Numbered from the stretch's first letter, positions 1 through 7,363 are shown. The stretch is 15,710 nucleotides of DNA from Aquisalimonas sp. (GCA_007127625.1 SKYZ01000268.1:1-15710); one strand, 5' to 3'. The notes: generated from the sequence alone by a model not told the origin. Made by a program: numbers and translations.

Positions 1-950
1 AATAAACCCAGACCGCGCAACCAGTCCGCGAAGACGACCCGCCCGTGAGCCACGGACTCCACCGGCGCACCCATGTCACTGCGCACCAGCACGCCGCGCC
101 AGTCCCCGCCGCTGCGCCGCTGGTCGCCGAACTCTGCCACCAATTCACCGGTCACCGGCCAGGGCAGGGCGCCGCGCTGTTCACTGAACGAGGCCCGGTC
201 CAGGTCGCGCTCGGGCACATCGGCCAGGGCGTCACGCAGGTCGTCCACCAGGGCCTCCAGCTCGGCTTCATCCTCGGCCAGACGCTCCAGGCGCTGCTCG
301 TCGTCGCCGATGGCGGCCTCCACGCGCTCCAGGACGCTGCTGCGTTCCTGGCGGCGCTGGCTCAGCCGCCGGCGTTCCGCCTGTTGTTCCTCGTGCAGAC
401 GTTCCACCTCCGCGAGCTCGTGTTCCAGTTCATCACGCAGTTCCCGGTAGTCCTGCATGGCCGCCATGGCGGTCCGGATGCGCTGGGCACGGGCCTCGCC
501 AACGTAGTCCATGTACACCAGCAGACGGTCCACCGCTGCCGGGTCCTGCTGGTTGAGCAGCAGTTTCAGCACCTCCTGACGGCCGCTGACATACGCCTCG
601 CGGACGGCGGCACGCAGCACCCGCCGATGCTCGCGCACGGTATCCTCCTCGGCAGCCACCGCCTCGCGCAGTTCCTCCGCCCGCGCTTCGCCCTGCTCCA
701 GACGCTGGTCCAACTCCTCCAGGCGGTTCGCTGCGGCACCGATGGCCCGCTCGAGTTCCCGCAGCTCTGTGACGACCTGATCCCGGCGTTGCTGGCGATC
801 GGCAAGATCGCTTTCCACGGCTTCGATGCGCTCCCGCAGCGCCTCCAGTTCCGCGGCGGACTCACGGTATTCCTCCGCCCGCGCGCCGGTGACCGCCAGA
901 TACAGCACGGTCAGACCGGCAAAGACACGGAGGACGGGAGAGCGTGGCAA
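1..950 (-). CDS. envC: Murein hydrolase activator EnvC, partial (runs off left edge)
   Basis: Periplasmic coiled-coil protein that activates amidases splitting septal peptidoglycan. The reading frame is open to the window edge, giving about 316 residues and lacking the C-terminus. I chose a TTG start at 950 because AGGGG lies 5 bases upstream and the frame then begins with a signal peptide (hydrophobic residues 6-20, cleavage after GARA at residue 25). Residues ~26-255 are almost entirely charged heptad-like sequence rich in Glu, Arg, Leu and Gln, as in the EnvC coiled coil. From residue ~262 (LPWPVTGEL) a LytM/M23 fold begins, with HGRVVFADWLRGLGL near the edge. The first zinc-ligand region of active M23 peptidases is degenerate here (GGDWRGVLV), as in EnvC, so this is an activator rather than an enzyme. 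It is divergent from yibN; the gpmI gene that often precedes envC is absent from the gap. Confidence 0.9.
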   Translation of the reverse strand, partial: MPRSPVLRVFAGLTVLYLAVTGARAEEYRESAAELEALRERIEAVESDLADRQQRRDQVVTELRELERAIGAAANRLEELDQRLEQGEARAEELREAVAAEEDTVREHRRVLRAAVREAYVSGRQEVLKLLLNQQDPAAVDRLLVYMDYVGEARAQRIRTAMAAMQDYRELRDELEHELAEVERLHEEQQAERRRLSQRRQERSSVLERVEAAIGDDEQRLERLAEDEAELEALVDDLRDALADVPERDLDRASFSEQRGALPWPVTGELVAEFGDQRRSGGDWRGVLVRSDMGAPVESVAHGRVVFADWLRGLGL

Positions 951-1037
951 CGGAACCCCTGAGGCGCGGCGGCGAAATGAGTGCGGAAAGGCGGCGCACG
1001 GACATGCCGGTGATGAGTCGCCGCCGTCCACCGGCTG

Positions 1038-1043
1038 TATAAT
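1038..1043 (+). promoter_or_regulatory. Candidate -10 element upstream of yibN
   Basis: A perfect TATAAT stands out in the GC-rich envC/yibN divergent gap, about 145 bases before the yibN start. No good -35 hexamer is seen 16-18 bases upstream. The surrounding GTATAATAC is nearly palindromic, so it could also serve envC on the other strand. This is a sequence match only. Confidence 0.4.
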
Positions 1044-1188
1044 ACGGGCTTTTGCCGCCGGGCTTCCAGATTCGTCGCGGGATTGGCAACCCGGGACGGA
1101 GCCGCTACCCTGACGCGCCGGCCGCGTATTGGCCCGGTGGTGCCGACGACGACGCCCGGAATGCCCCGAGTCACCAGGACAATACCTT

Positions 1189-1617
1189 ATGTCGATGGAT
1201 CAGCTGATCGAATTCGTAACCAACAACTGGGTCCTGTTTCTGGCCCTGGCCATGGTCATCGTGTGGATCGTGGTCAGCGAGTTCTCGCGCTTCGCCCGCG
1301 GCGTGCCACCGGTGGACAGCACCGAGGCCACACGGCTGTACAACCGCGAGGACGCCCTGTTCGTCGACATCCGCAGCGAGGCGGATTTCGGCAAAGGCCA
1401 CCTGCCCGGCGCCATCAACGTGCCCAACGGCAACATGGACCAGCGCCACAAGAAACTGGACAAGCACAAGGACAAGCCCGTGATCGTCTATGACGCCCAG
1501 GGCATGCAGGCCGGCAAGTTCGGCAAGCAGCTCAAGGAAAAGGGCTTCGAGAAGGTGCATCAGCTCCAGGGCGGCTTCAACGGCTGGCAGGAGGCCAACC
1601 TCCCCGTCCATACTTGA
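1189..1617 (+). CDS. yibN: Membrane-anchored rhodanese-fold protein YibN, cysteine-free
   Basis: 142 residues. An N-terminal membrane segment (about residues 14-30, LFLALAMVIVWIVV) is followed by a rhodanese domain: FVDIRSEADFGKGHLPGA (58-75), VIVYDAQGMQAG (98-109) and LQGGFNGW (126-133). In active rhodaneses the catalytic Cys follows the VIVY strand; here that residue is Asp102. The Cys that I recall in the GMQC motif of E. coli YibN is Ala108 here. The protein contains no cysteine at all, so persulfide-based sulfur transfer is not possible and a binding or scaffolding role is more likely. The start at 1189 follows AGGA at 1176-1179 and places the membrane segment correctly; a longer in-frame reading from 1129 adds only Arg/Pro-rich sequence. 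It is the first gene of yibN-secB-gpsA. The grxC gene often found between yibN and secB is missing from the 56-base gap. Confidence 0.88.
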   Translation: MSMDQLIEFVTNNWVLFLALAMVIVWIVVSEFSRFARGVPPVDSTEATRLYNREDALFVDIRSEADFGKGHLPGAINVPNGNMDQRHKKLDKHKDKPVIVYDAQGMQAGKFGKQLKEKGFEKVHQLQGGFNGWQEANLPVHT

Positions 1618-1673
1618 CCGGACACTGAACAATTCGCGCGAACCGCTCCACACCAACACAGGGAGTTGCCGAC

Positions 1674-2195
1674 ATGGCAGAAGACAACGAGGCCGCCGGC
1701 GGACAGGGGCAGCAGCAGGAGAACAAGCAGCAGTTCGCCATCCGCAAGATCTACCTGCGCGATTTCTCCTTCGAGGCCCCCAACTCTCCGGGGATTTTCT
1801 CCGGCGAATGGAAACCGGAAGTCAGCGTGGACCTGGACACGCGCACCACGCGTATCGCGGAGAACACTTACGAGACGGTCGTCCGCGTCACGGTTACCGC
1901 CAAGCAGGACGACAAGACCGCGTACCTGTGCGAAGTCCAGCAGGCCGGTATATTCGTGCTCTCCGGGTTCGAGGAGCAGACTCTGGAGGCGCTGCTGGGC
2001 AGCTACTGCCCGGCGCAGCTGTTCCCCTATGCCCGCGAGGCCATCTCCGACGCGGTCACCAAGGGCGGGTTCCCGCAGATGGTGCTGGCGCCGGTGAACT
2101 TCGAGGCACTGTACATGCAGCGGCGACGCCAGCAGCAGGAACAGCAGCAGGCCGGCGAGGCTGCTGACGACAGCCAGACCGGCAGCACCCACTAA
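1674..2195 (+). CDS. secB: Protein-export chaperone SecB
   Basis: Tetrameric cytosolic chaperone that keeps preproteins unfolded and delivers them to SecA. 173 residues, somewhat longer than the 155 of E. coli because of Gln-rich ends. Family hallmarks are FAIRKIYLRDFSFEAPNSP (~21-39), CEVQQAGIFVLSG (~86-98) and the block LGSYCPAQLFPYAREAI followed by FPQMVLAPVNFEALY (~108-148). The tail after residue 148 is polar and Gln/Glu-rich with a run of CAG codons, corresponding to the flexible SecA-contacting tail. The start at 1674 follows GGGAG at 1661-1665. It lies 56 bases after yibN and 6 bases before gpsA, indicating one transcript. The presence of SecB supports a proteobacterial host. Confidence 0.97.
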   Translation: MAEDNEAAGGQGQQQENKQQFAIRKIYLRDFSFEAPNSPGIFSGEWKPEVSVDLDTRTTRIAENTYETVVRVTVTAKQDDKTAYLCEVQQAGIFVLSGFEEQTLEALLGSYCPAQLFPYAREAISDAVTKGGFPQMVLAPVNFEALYMQRRRQQQEQQQAGEAADDSQTGSTH

Positions 2196-2201
2196 CCGGC
2201 C

Positions 2202-3203
2202 ATGACCGCGACGCAGCCCATGGCCGTTCTCGGCGCTGGCTCCTGGGGCACGGCGCTGGCGCTGGTGCTGGCCCGCAACGGGGTGCCGGTGCGGCTATGG
2301 GGCCATGATGCCGGCCACATGGCGACTCTCGAACAGGCGCGCTGCAATCAGCGTCATCTGCCGGACGGTGCCTTCCCGGACAATCTCGAGCCGACCAGTG
2401 AGCTGGCCCGGGCGCTGGATGGTGTCCGCGATGTACTGATCGTGGTTCCCAGCCACGGCTTCGTCGACCTGATCGCCGAGCTGGTGCCGCTGGCAGGCGC
2501 CGACACGCGCGTTGCCTGGGCCACCAAGGGGCTGGAGGCCAACTCCGGCGGTCTGCTGCACCAGGTGGTGGAGCAGCACCTGCCGGGGCGGCCCACGGCG
2601 GTGGTGTCCGGGCCCAGCTTTGCCCGGGAAGTGGCGGCCGGCCTGCCCACTGCGGTGACCATCGCCTCCGGGGACCAGACCTTCGCCACGGAACTCGCCG
2701 CCGCCTTTCATGGCAGCAATTTCCGCCCCTATACCAGCGACGACATCGTCGGCGTGGAGCTCGGCGGTGCGGTGAAGAACGTCCTCGCCGTGGCCACCGG
2801 TATCGGCGACGGCATGGGGCTGGGGGCCAATACCCGGGCCGGGCTGATTACCCGCGGCCTGGCCGAGGTGGTGCGGCTGGGCGAGGCCATGGGTGCCGAT
2901 TCCCGCACCTTCATGGGCCTCTCCGGCGTGGGGGATCTCATCCTCACCTGCACCGACGATCAGTCCCGCAACCGACGGCTGGGACTGGCGCTGGGACGGG
3001 GACAATCGCTCACCGAGGCGGTCGCTTCCATTGGCCAGACGGTGGAGAGCGTGCGCACGGCGGCCGAGGTGCACGCCCTGGCCGCTGCCCAGGGGGTGGA
3101 AATGCCCATCTGCGAGCAGGTGCATGCGGTGGTGAACCACGGGCGTCCCGCCCAACAGGCCCTGGAAACGCTCATGGCCCGCAGCCGCAAGTCGGAGTTC
3201 TAG
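2202..3203 (+). CDS. gpsA: Glycerol-3-phosphate dehydrogenase [NAD(P)+]
   Basis: Reduces dihydroxyacetone phosphate to sn-glycerol 3-phosphate in the cytosol, feeding phospholipid synthesis; plsC further right uses the downstream product. 333 residues, normal for the family. The Rossmann motif GAGSWGTALA is at 11-20. ATKGLE (107-112), GPSFAREVAAGLPTAV (137-152), GGAVKNVLAVATGIGDG with catalytic Lys192 (188-204) and the substrate-domain motif GLSGVGDLILTC (239-250) are intact. The ATG at 2202 lies 6 bases after the secB stop with no clear Shine-Dalgarno sequence, so translation may depend on coupling to secB; the ATG at 2220 is a less likely alternative because it removes residues before the nucleotide-binding strand. 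The stop is one base before an inverted repeat. Confidence 0.97.
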   Translation: MTATQPMAVLGAGSWGTALALVLARNGVPVRLWGHDAGHMATLEQARCNQRHLPDGAFPDNLEPTSELARALDGVRDVLIVVPSHGFVDLIAELVPLAGADTRVAWATKGLEANSGGLLHQVVEQHLPGRPTAVVSGPSFAREVAAGLPTAVTIASGDQTFATELAAAFHGSNFRPYTSDDIVGVELGGAVKNVLAVATGIGDGMGLGANTRAGLITRGLAEVVRLGEAMGADSRTFMGLSGVGDLILTCTDDQSRNRRLGLALGRGQSLTEAVASIGQTVESVRTAAEVHALAAAQGVEMPICEQVHAVVNHGRPAQQALETLMARSRKSEF

Positions 3204-3204
3204 T

Positions 3205-3250
3205 TGTCCTGTAACCCAAGTTCAATGCAACGAACTTGGGTTACAGGACA
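3205..3250. repeat. Perfect 19-bp inverted repeat between convergent gpsA and trmL
   Basis: The left arm TGTCCTGTAACCCAAGTTC (3205-3223) is exactly complementary to the right arm (3232-3250), with an 8-base loop AATGCAAC. It starts one base after the gpsA stop and ends 10 bases before the trmL stop. It could act as a bidirectional terminator, although neither side has a T-run. Its composition is less GC-rich than the flanking genes and its arms are unusually perfect, so a small palindromic repeat of the REP type is an alternative. Confidence 0.8.
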
Positions 3251-3260
3251 CGAGCGGCTG

Positions 3261-3725
3261 TCACCTGGCTCCCGGAAACCCGAGCTGCCGCCAGGCCTCG
3301 AACACGGTGACCGCTACGGCGTTGGAGAGGTTCAGACTGCGGCTGTTCGGCCGCATGGGCAATCGCAGCCGCCGCTCCGGCGGTATTCCCGCCAGCACCG
3401 AATCCGGAAGCCCCGCGGTCTCCTGTCCGAACAACAGGGCGTCACCATGGCGAAAGCGCGTTGCGTACACGCTGGCCGTGGCCCGCGTGGTCAGCGCGAA
3501 ACACCGCTCCGCGCCCGTCGCCAGCAGACAGCTGTCCAGGTCGGCGTGCACGTGGATGCGCGACCACTCGGCATAGTCCAGCCCCGCCCGGCGCATGCGA
3601 CTGTCATCCAGTGTGAAACCCAACGGCTCCACCAGGTGCAGTTCGGCTCCGGTATTGGCGCACAGGCGTATGGCATTGCCCGTGTTGGGCGGGATTTCCG
3701 GGTACAACAGGATGACGTGGAGCAT
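3261..3725 (-). CDS. trmL: tRNA (cytidine(34)-2'-O)-methyltransferase TrmL
   Basis: SPOUT-family enzyme that 2'-O-methylates the wobble base of certain leucine tRNAs using S-adenosylmethionine. 154 residues, matching the ~157 of E. coli TrmL. Motifs seen are [20 protein letters not shown] (1-20), [17 protein letters not shown] (21-37), [11 protein letters not shown] (97-107) and the SAM-binding trefoil knot region [20 protein letters not shown] (120-139). I chose the ATG at 3725 because the conserved domain begins at its first residue; a GTG-frame extension to 3776 adds 17 unconserved residues. GGGAG lies about 11 bases upstream. The gene is convergent with gpsA and divergent from the reductase gene at 3952, and appears to be a single-gene unit. 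Confidence 0.95.
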   Translation of the reverse strand: MLHVILLYPEIPPNTGNAIRLCANTGAELHLVEPLGFTLDDSRMRRAGLDYAEWSRIHVHADLDSCLLATGAERCFALTTRATASVYATRFRHGDALLFGQETAGLPDSVLAGIPPERRLRLPMRPNSRSLNLSNAVAVTVFEAWRQLGFPGAR

Positions 3726-3951
3726 GATGGCGGATTCTCCCGCCTCCGGTGGCGGCACGCAACGGGCCTTCCGCACCGGACGAACGAGGAATCCGCCTGA
3801 GAACGCACGGCAACCCGACTATGCTTGCAGAGGGCGGGGATCGCCGTACGCAGCGAAAGGGCTTGATCCCGACCCGCACCTGGCCCGACCATGAGCCGTA
3901 TCGCGCGCAGCCCCGAATACCAAGCAGAAGCAAGTGAGAGGAGGTGTTGAG

Positions 3952-4695
3952 ATGAATCGACTGGACAATCAGGTGGCCATCGTCACCGGCGGATCCCGCG
4001 GGATCGGACGTGTCATTGCCCTGGAACTTGCGTCCCTGGGCGCCAAGGTGGCCATCAACTACCGTGGTGGCCAGAAAGAGGCCGAGCAGGTGGCCGAGGA
4101 GATCAAGCAGAAGGGCGGCGAGGCCCTGGTCCTGCAGGCCGATGTCAGCAAGAAGGATGAAGCGCGCGGCATCGTCACCAAGACCGTCGACCACTGGGGG
4201 CGGCTGGACATCCTGGTGAACAACGCCGGCATCACCAAGGACAAGACCCTGAAGAAGCTCACGGATGATGACTGGGAAGATGTCATCAACACTAACCTCA
4301 ACAGCGTCTACTACACGGTGAGCGCGGCGCTGCCCACCATGCAGGAGCAGAAGTACGGGCGCATCATCAACATCAGCTCCTTCGTGGGCCAGGCCGGCAA
4401 CTTCGGCCAGACCAACTATTCCGCCAGCAAGGGCGGCATCATCGCCTTCACCAAGAGTGCGGCCCAGGAAGTGGCGAAGAACAACATCACCATCAACGCC
4501 ATTGCACCCGGCTTCACCATGACGGAGATGCTGCAGCAGGTTCCGGAGAATGTGCAGGAGAAGATCCTGGCCAAGATTCCCATGGCCCGGTTCGGTCAGC
4601 CGGAGGAGATCGCCGAGGCGGTGGTGTTCCTGGCTGCCCACGGCAGCTACATCACCGGGCAGCAGATCAACGTCAACGGCGGCGTCTACATGTAA
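3952..4695 (+). CDS. phaB: Acetoacetyl-CoA reductase / 3-oxoacyl-ACP reductase family (SDR)
   Basis: NADPH-dependent short-chain dehydrogenase, 247 residues. The nucleotide motif TGGSRGIG is at 12-19, NNAG at 90-93, and the catalytic residues Asn115, Ser143, Tyr156 and Lys160 are present. The segment GQAGNFGQTNYSASKGG and the ending NVNGGVYM resemble PhaB acetoacetyl-CoA reductases of polyhydroxybutyrate synthesis more than housekeeping FabG, but no phaA, phaC or phasin gene is adjacent, so the substrate is inferred. No acpP or fabD/fabF lies nearby, which argues against the fatty-acid-synthesis copy. The start at 3952 is fixed by a strong AGGAGG at 3939-3944 with a 7-base spacer; an ATG at 3934 lies before that site and is unlikely. 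A weak promoter-like pair (CTGAGA at 3797, TATGCT at 3820, 17-base spacer) lies upstream. The gene ends at a GC hairpin shared with ntrC. Confidence 0.85.
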   Translation: MNRLDNQVAIVTGGSRGIGRVIALELASLGAKVAINYRGGQKEAEQVAEEIKQKGGEALVLQADVSKKDEARGIVTKTVDHWGRLDILVNNAGITKDKTLKKLTDDDWEDVINTNLNSVYYTVSAALPTMQEQKYGRIINISSFVGQAGNFGQTNYSASKGGIIAFTKSAAQEVAKNNITINAIAPGFTMTEMLQQVPENVQEKILAKIPMARFGQPEEIAEAVVFLAAHGSYITGQQINVNGGVYM

Positions 4696-4703
4696 GGCCT
4701 TCG

Positions 4704-4728
4704 CCCCGGGGCCGGCGCGGCCCCGGGG
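4704..4728. terminator. GC-rich hairpin between convergent phaB-like gene and ntrC
   Basis: A 10-bp perfect stem, CCCCGGGGCC pairing with GGCCCCGGGG, encloses the loop GGCGC. It lies 8 bases after the reductase stop and one base from the ntrC stop, so it can serve both directions. No T-run follows on the plus strand and the minus side runs into CGAAGG, so it is not a textbook intrinsic terminator. Confidence 0.65.
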
Positions 4729-4729
4729 T

Positions 4730-6130
4730 TCAGAAGTCCAGGTCCAGTTCCTTGATCTTTCGGGTCAGGGTGTTGCGCCCCCAGCCCAGCAGTCGCGCCG
4801 CTTCCTGGCGCCGTCCACCGGTGGCACGCACGGCGACTTCGATCATGATCCGTTCGAAACGGGGCGTGGCATGATCAAGAATGTGTTCCTCGCCCCGGGC
4901 CAGTGCCCGCTCGGCCCAGACCGCCAGGCACTCCTCCCAGTCCTCGGTACTGCCCTCCACCACCTTGTCCTGGCGCAGTTCCGGCGGTAGATCCTCCATG
5001 TGGATCTCGCTGCCGTTGGCCATCACCGTCAGCCATCGGCAGGTGTTCTCCAGCTGGCGAACGTTGCCGGCCCAGGTCAACCCCATCAGGAAGCGCTCAA
5101 CGTCCGGACGCAACTGCTTGGCCTCGACGTTGAGATCCTCGGCGGCCTTAGCGAGGAAAAACCGTGCCAACTTTGGGATGTCCTCGCGGCGCTCCCGCAG
5201 CGCCGGCAGATGCACACGGATGACGTTGAGCCGATGGAACAGGTCCTCGCGAAAACTGCCCTCGGCCACCCGGCTCTCGAGATCCTGGTGGGTGGCGGCG
5301 ATGATGCGTACGTCCACCGTGCGTGGGGTATGGCCGCCGACGCGATAGAACTCCCCGTCGGCAAGAACCCGGAGCAGGCGGGTCTGCAGCTCGGCAGGCA
5401 TGTCGCCGATTTCGTCCAGGAACAGGGTGCCGCCGTCCGCCTGCTCGAAGCGCCCCTGGCGGGTCTGCTGCGCGCCGGTGAAGGCGCCCTTCTCGTGACC
5501 GAAAAGCTCCGACTCCATGAGGTCCCTGGGGATCGCCGCCATGTTCAGGGCAATGAACGGGTTGTCCCGGCGGGGACTGTGCCGATGCAGCGCCTGGGCG
5601 ACAAGCTCCTTGCCGGTGCCGGATTCGCCGTTGATGAGCACGGTGATGTTGGAGGAGGACAGTCGACCGATCGCCCGGAAGACCTCCTGCATGGCCGGTG
5701 CCTCGCCGATGATCTCCGGGGTGCTCTCGTCCTGGGCTGCCGTGGTCGCGGCCTGCTCACGGGCGCTCTGCAGGGCGCGGCGGACCAGGTCCACGGCCTC
5801 GTCCACGTCGAAGGGTTTCGGCAAGTACTCGAAGGCGCCGCCCTGGTAGGCGGACACTGCCGCGTCCAGATCCGAGTGGGCGGTGATCACGATAACCGGC
5901 AGGTCCGGCCAGCGCTCCTGGACACGCTCCAGCAGATCCAGGCCGTCGATGCCGGGCATGCGGATGTCGGTCATCAGAACACCCGGGCGCGACTGCTGCA
6001 GGGCCTGCAGGGCGGCATCACCCGTCTCGAAACTACGTGCCTGCATCCCGGCCTGGCGCAGGGCCTTGTCCAGGACCCAGCGGATGGAGCGATCATCGTC
6101 GACCAGCCAGACATCATCCTTCGTTGTCAT
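4730..6130 (-). CDS. ntrC: Nitrogen regulation response regulator NtrC (GlnG)
   Basis: Sigma-54 enhancer-binding activator of nitrogen-limitation genes, phosphorylated by NtrB. 466 residues against ~469 in E. coli. The receiver domain (1-~120) has the acidic cluster DDD at 11-13, phosphoacceptor Asp55 (MTDIRMPG) and Lys105 (LPKPF). The AAA+ domain (~140-370) has Walker A GESGTGKE at 168-175, the sigma-54 contact loop GAFTGA at 215-220, Walker [11 protein letters not shown] near 236-245 and [10 protein letters not shown] at 353-362. The Fis-type helix-turn-helix is at ~440-463 ([23 protein letters not shown] split across the end). Two adjacent ATG codons occur at 6133 and 6130; GGAGG is 3 bases from the first and 6 from the second, so I prefer 6130. 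The start overlaps the end of ntrB by 17 bases, implying translational coupling. Confidence 0.97.
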   Translation of the reverse strand: MTTKDDVWLVDDDRSIRWVLDKALRQAGMQARSFETGDAALQALQQSRPGVLMTDIRMPGIDGLDLLERVQERWPDLPVIVITAHSDLDAAVSAYQGGAFEYLPKPFDVDEAVDLVRRALQSAREQAATTAAQDESTPEIIGEAPAMQEVFRAIGRLSSSNITVLINGESGTGKELVAQALHRHSPRRDNPFIALNMAAIPRDLMESELFGHEKGAFTGAQQTRQGRFEQADGGTLFLDEIGDMPAELQTRLLRVLADGEFYRVGGHTPRTVDVRIIAATHQDLESRVAEGSFREDLFHRLNVIRVHLPALRERREDIPKLARFFLAKAAEDLNVEAKQLRPDVERFLMGLTWAGNVRQLENTCRWLTVMANGSEIHMEDLPPELRQDKVVEGSTEDWEECLAVWAERALARGEEHILDHATPRFERIMIEVAVRATGGRRQEAARLLGWGRNTLTRKIKELDLDF

Positions 6131-7187
6131 CATCCGCCTCCAGCGGCAACCACAGGGTAAACTCCGTGTGCCCGGGCTCGCTCCAGCACTCGATGAGACC
6201 GCCGTGCTGGTGCACGAGGGTCTGTGCAATGGACAGACCGAGCCCGGTGCCCTCGGGACGCCCCGTGACCATGGGATAGAAAATGCGTTCCTGCAGGTCC
6301 GGCGGAATGCCGGGCCCGTTGTCGATGAGATCCACCCGCACCACCAGGCGGTGCGGCGTGTCGGCAATGGTGAACTGGCGCTGTGTACGCGTGCGCAGGG
6401 TGATCTGGCCGCTGTCCCCCAGGGACTGCAGGGCGTTGCGCAGGATGTTCAGTGTCGCCTGGATCAGCTGGTTGGGTTCGGCAATCAGCGGCGGGATGCT
6501 CGGGTCGTAGTCCCGCCGGATGGTGATCCCGGGGGGCGCCTCCGCGGCCACCAGCTGCCGGACCCGCTCCAGGACTTCGTGGATGTTGGTCTCGCGGCGC
6601 TGCGGCCGGCTGTTCGGGCCCAGAAGCCCGTTGACCAGCGTACGCAGCCGGTCGGCCTCGCCGATGATGATCTGCGTGTACTCCCTGAGATCCGAATCGC
6701 CCAGTTCCCGCTCCAGCAGCTGGGCGGCGCCGCGCAACCCCCCCAGGGGATTCTTGATCTCGTGGGCAAGGCCGCGCAGGAGATGGCGCGTGGCCTGGTT
6801 CTGGTTGATCAGATTCTGTTCTCGGGTAATACGCAGCCGCCGGTTGAGATCACTGATCTCCAGCAGCACTTCGCTCTGGCTCAAGGGCGTCACCGTGAGA
6901 TCCACTGTCACACGGCGGTCCAGACCGACTTCCAGCACCATTTCCCGGCTGGTATAGGGCTCACCCGTGCGCACGGCCTGGATGACCGCATCCTCCAGGG
7001 TAATGGCACACGGAGCGGCGTTGGCGGGCAGGCGATGCCCCGTGACCTGTCGCGCGCTGAGACCGAACATCACCTCGGCAGCGCTGTTGATATAGCGGAT
7101 GCGGCCACCGTCGTCGCAAAGCAGCACCGCGCTGGACATGTGGTCCAGTGCGCGCTCGGCGGGTGTCGGTTGCTCTTGCGGGCTCAT
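6114..7187 (-). CDS. ntrB: Nitrogen regulation sensor histidine kinase NtrB (GlnL)
   Basis: Cytosolic histidine kinase/phosphatase for NtrC, controlled by PII protein. 357 residues against ~349 in E. coli, with no membrane segments. A PAS domain (~12-120) begins ALDHMSSAVLLCDDGGRIRY. The H-box is RGLAHEIKNPLGGLRGA with phosphorylated His142. The N-box is LNILRNALQSL (246-256), G1 is DLIDNGPGIPP (286-296), and GRPEGTGLGLSIA (309-321) is the lid/G2 region. The ATG at 7187 has AGGA 8 bases upstream and starts near the usual NtrB N-terminus; a frame extension to 7229 adds 14 residues without an obvious ribosome site. The 3' end overlaps ntrC. It is separated from the upstream DUF4124 gene by 191 bases containing an NtrC-like site. 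Confidence 0.97.
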   Translation of the reverse strand: MSPQEQPTPAERALDHMSSAVLLCDDGGRIRYINSAAEVMFGLSARQVTGHRLPANAAPCAITLEDAVIQAVRTGEPYTSREMVLEVGLDRRVTVDLTVTPLSQSEVLLEISDLNRRLRITREQNLINQNQATRHLLRGLAHEIKNPLGGLRGAAQLLERELGDSDLREYTQIIIGEADRLRTLVNGLLGPNSRPQRRETNIHEVLERVRQLVAAEAPPGITIRRDYDPSIPPLIAEPNQLIQATLNILRNALQSLGDSGQITLRTRTQRQFTIADTPHRLVVRVDLIDNGPGIPPDLQERIFYPMVTGRPEGTGLGLSIAQTLVHQHGGLIECWSEPGHTEFTLWLPLEADDDNEG

Positions 7188-7244
7188 GGTCTGTGTCCTA
7201 GCAAAAACCAAACCAGCGTTGCCGGACAACGACCACGAGGCGCC

Positions 7245-7259
7245 GCAAGGCCGTGACCG
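7245..7259 (-). promoter_or_regulatory. Weak candidate sigma-54 promoter for ntrBC
   Basis: Reading the minus strand, CGGTCACGGCCTTGC has GG and GC separated by 10 bases and ends in TTGC, but the CAC after GG is not matched in register. It would start RNA near 7233, 46 bases before ntrB, with the NtrC-like site centred about 122 bases upstream. GG-N10-GC occurs often by chance in GC-rich DNA, so the score rests on the geometry. Confidence 0.28.
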
Positions 7260-7346
7260 CCAGCGATGCCGGGGCGCCGGGGTGCTTCATTGACCGGGGA
7301 GGGTGAGAGGCAGCCGTGCACTTCGGGTGCACGCGCACCATGATGA

Positions 7347-7363
7347 TGCCCTATTGTGGTGCA
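7347..7363. promoter_or_regulatory. NtrC-binding site upstream of ntrB
   Basis: The plus-strand sequence TGCCCTATTGTGGTGCA matches the enteric NtrC consensus TGCACYNNNNTGGTGCA at all but one defined base. It lies 160-176 bases upstream of the ntrB start and 18 bases past the DUF4124 stop. A poorer overlapping match, CGCACCATGATGATGCC (7334-7350), and a perfect 7-bp hairpin CGTGCAC-TTCGG-GTGCACG (7315-7333) sit beside it. This suggests ntrBC is transcribed from its own nitrogen-responsive promoter as well as from glnA. Confidence 0.65.

Noticed and set aside
45..962. Plus-strand open frame of 305 codons at the left edge
   Set aside because: It lies opposite envC, whose signal peptide, coiled coil and LytM domain are clear. 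The antisense product is low-complexity Leu/Gln/His sequence.
1129..1188. N-terminal extension of yibN from 1129
   Set aside because: The extra 20 residues are Arg/Pro-rich, lack a ribosome site, and would put positive sequence ahead of the natural membrane anchor; the ATG at 1189 has AGGA at a good distance.
2130..2152. CAG-rich tract at the secB 3' end as a microsatellite
   Set aside because: It is interrupted and in frame, encoding the Gln-rich flexible tail typical of SecB C-termini.
3604..4641. Minus-strand open frame spanning the trmL start and the phaB-like gene
   Set aside because: Antisense to the reductase with no domain signature, and it overlaps the true trmL start region out of frame.
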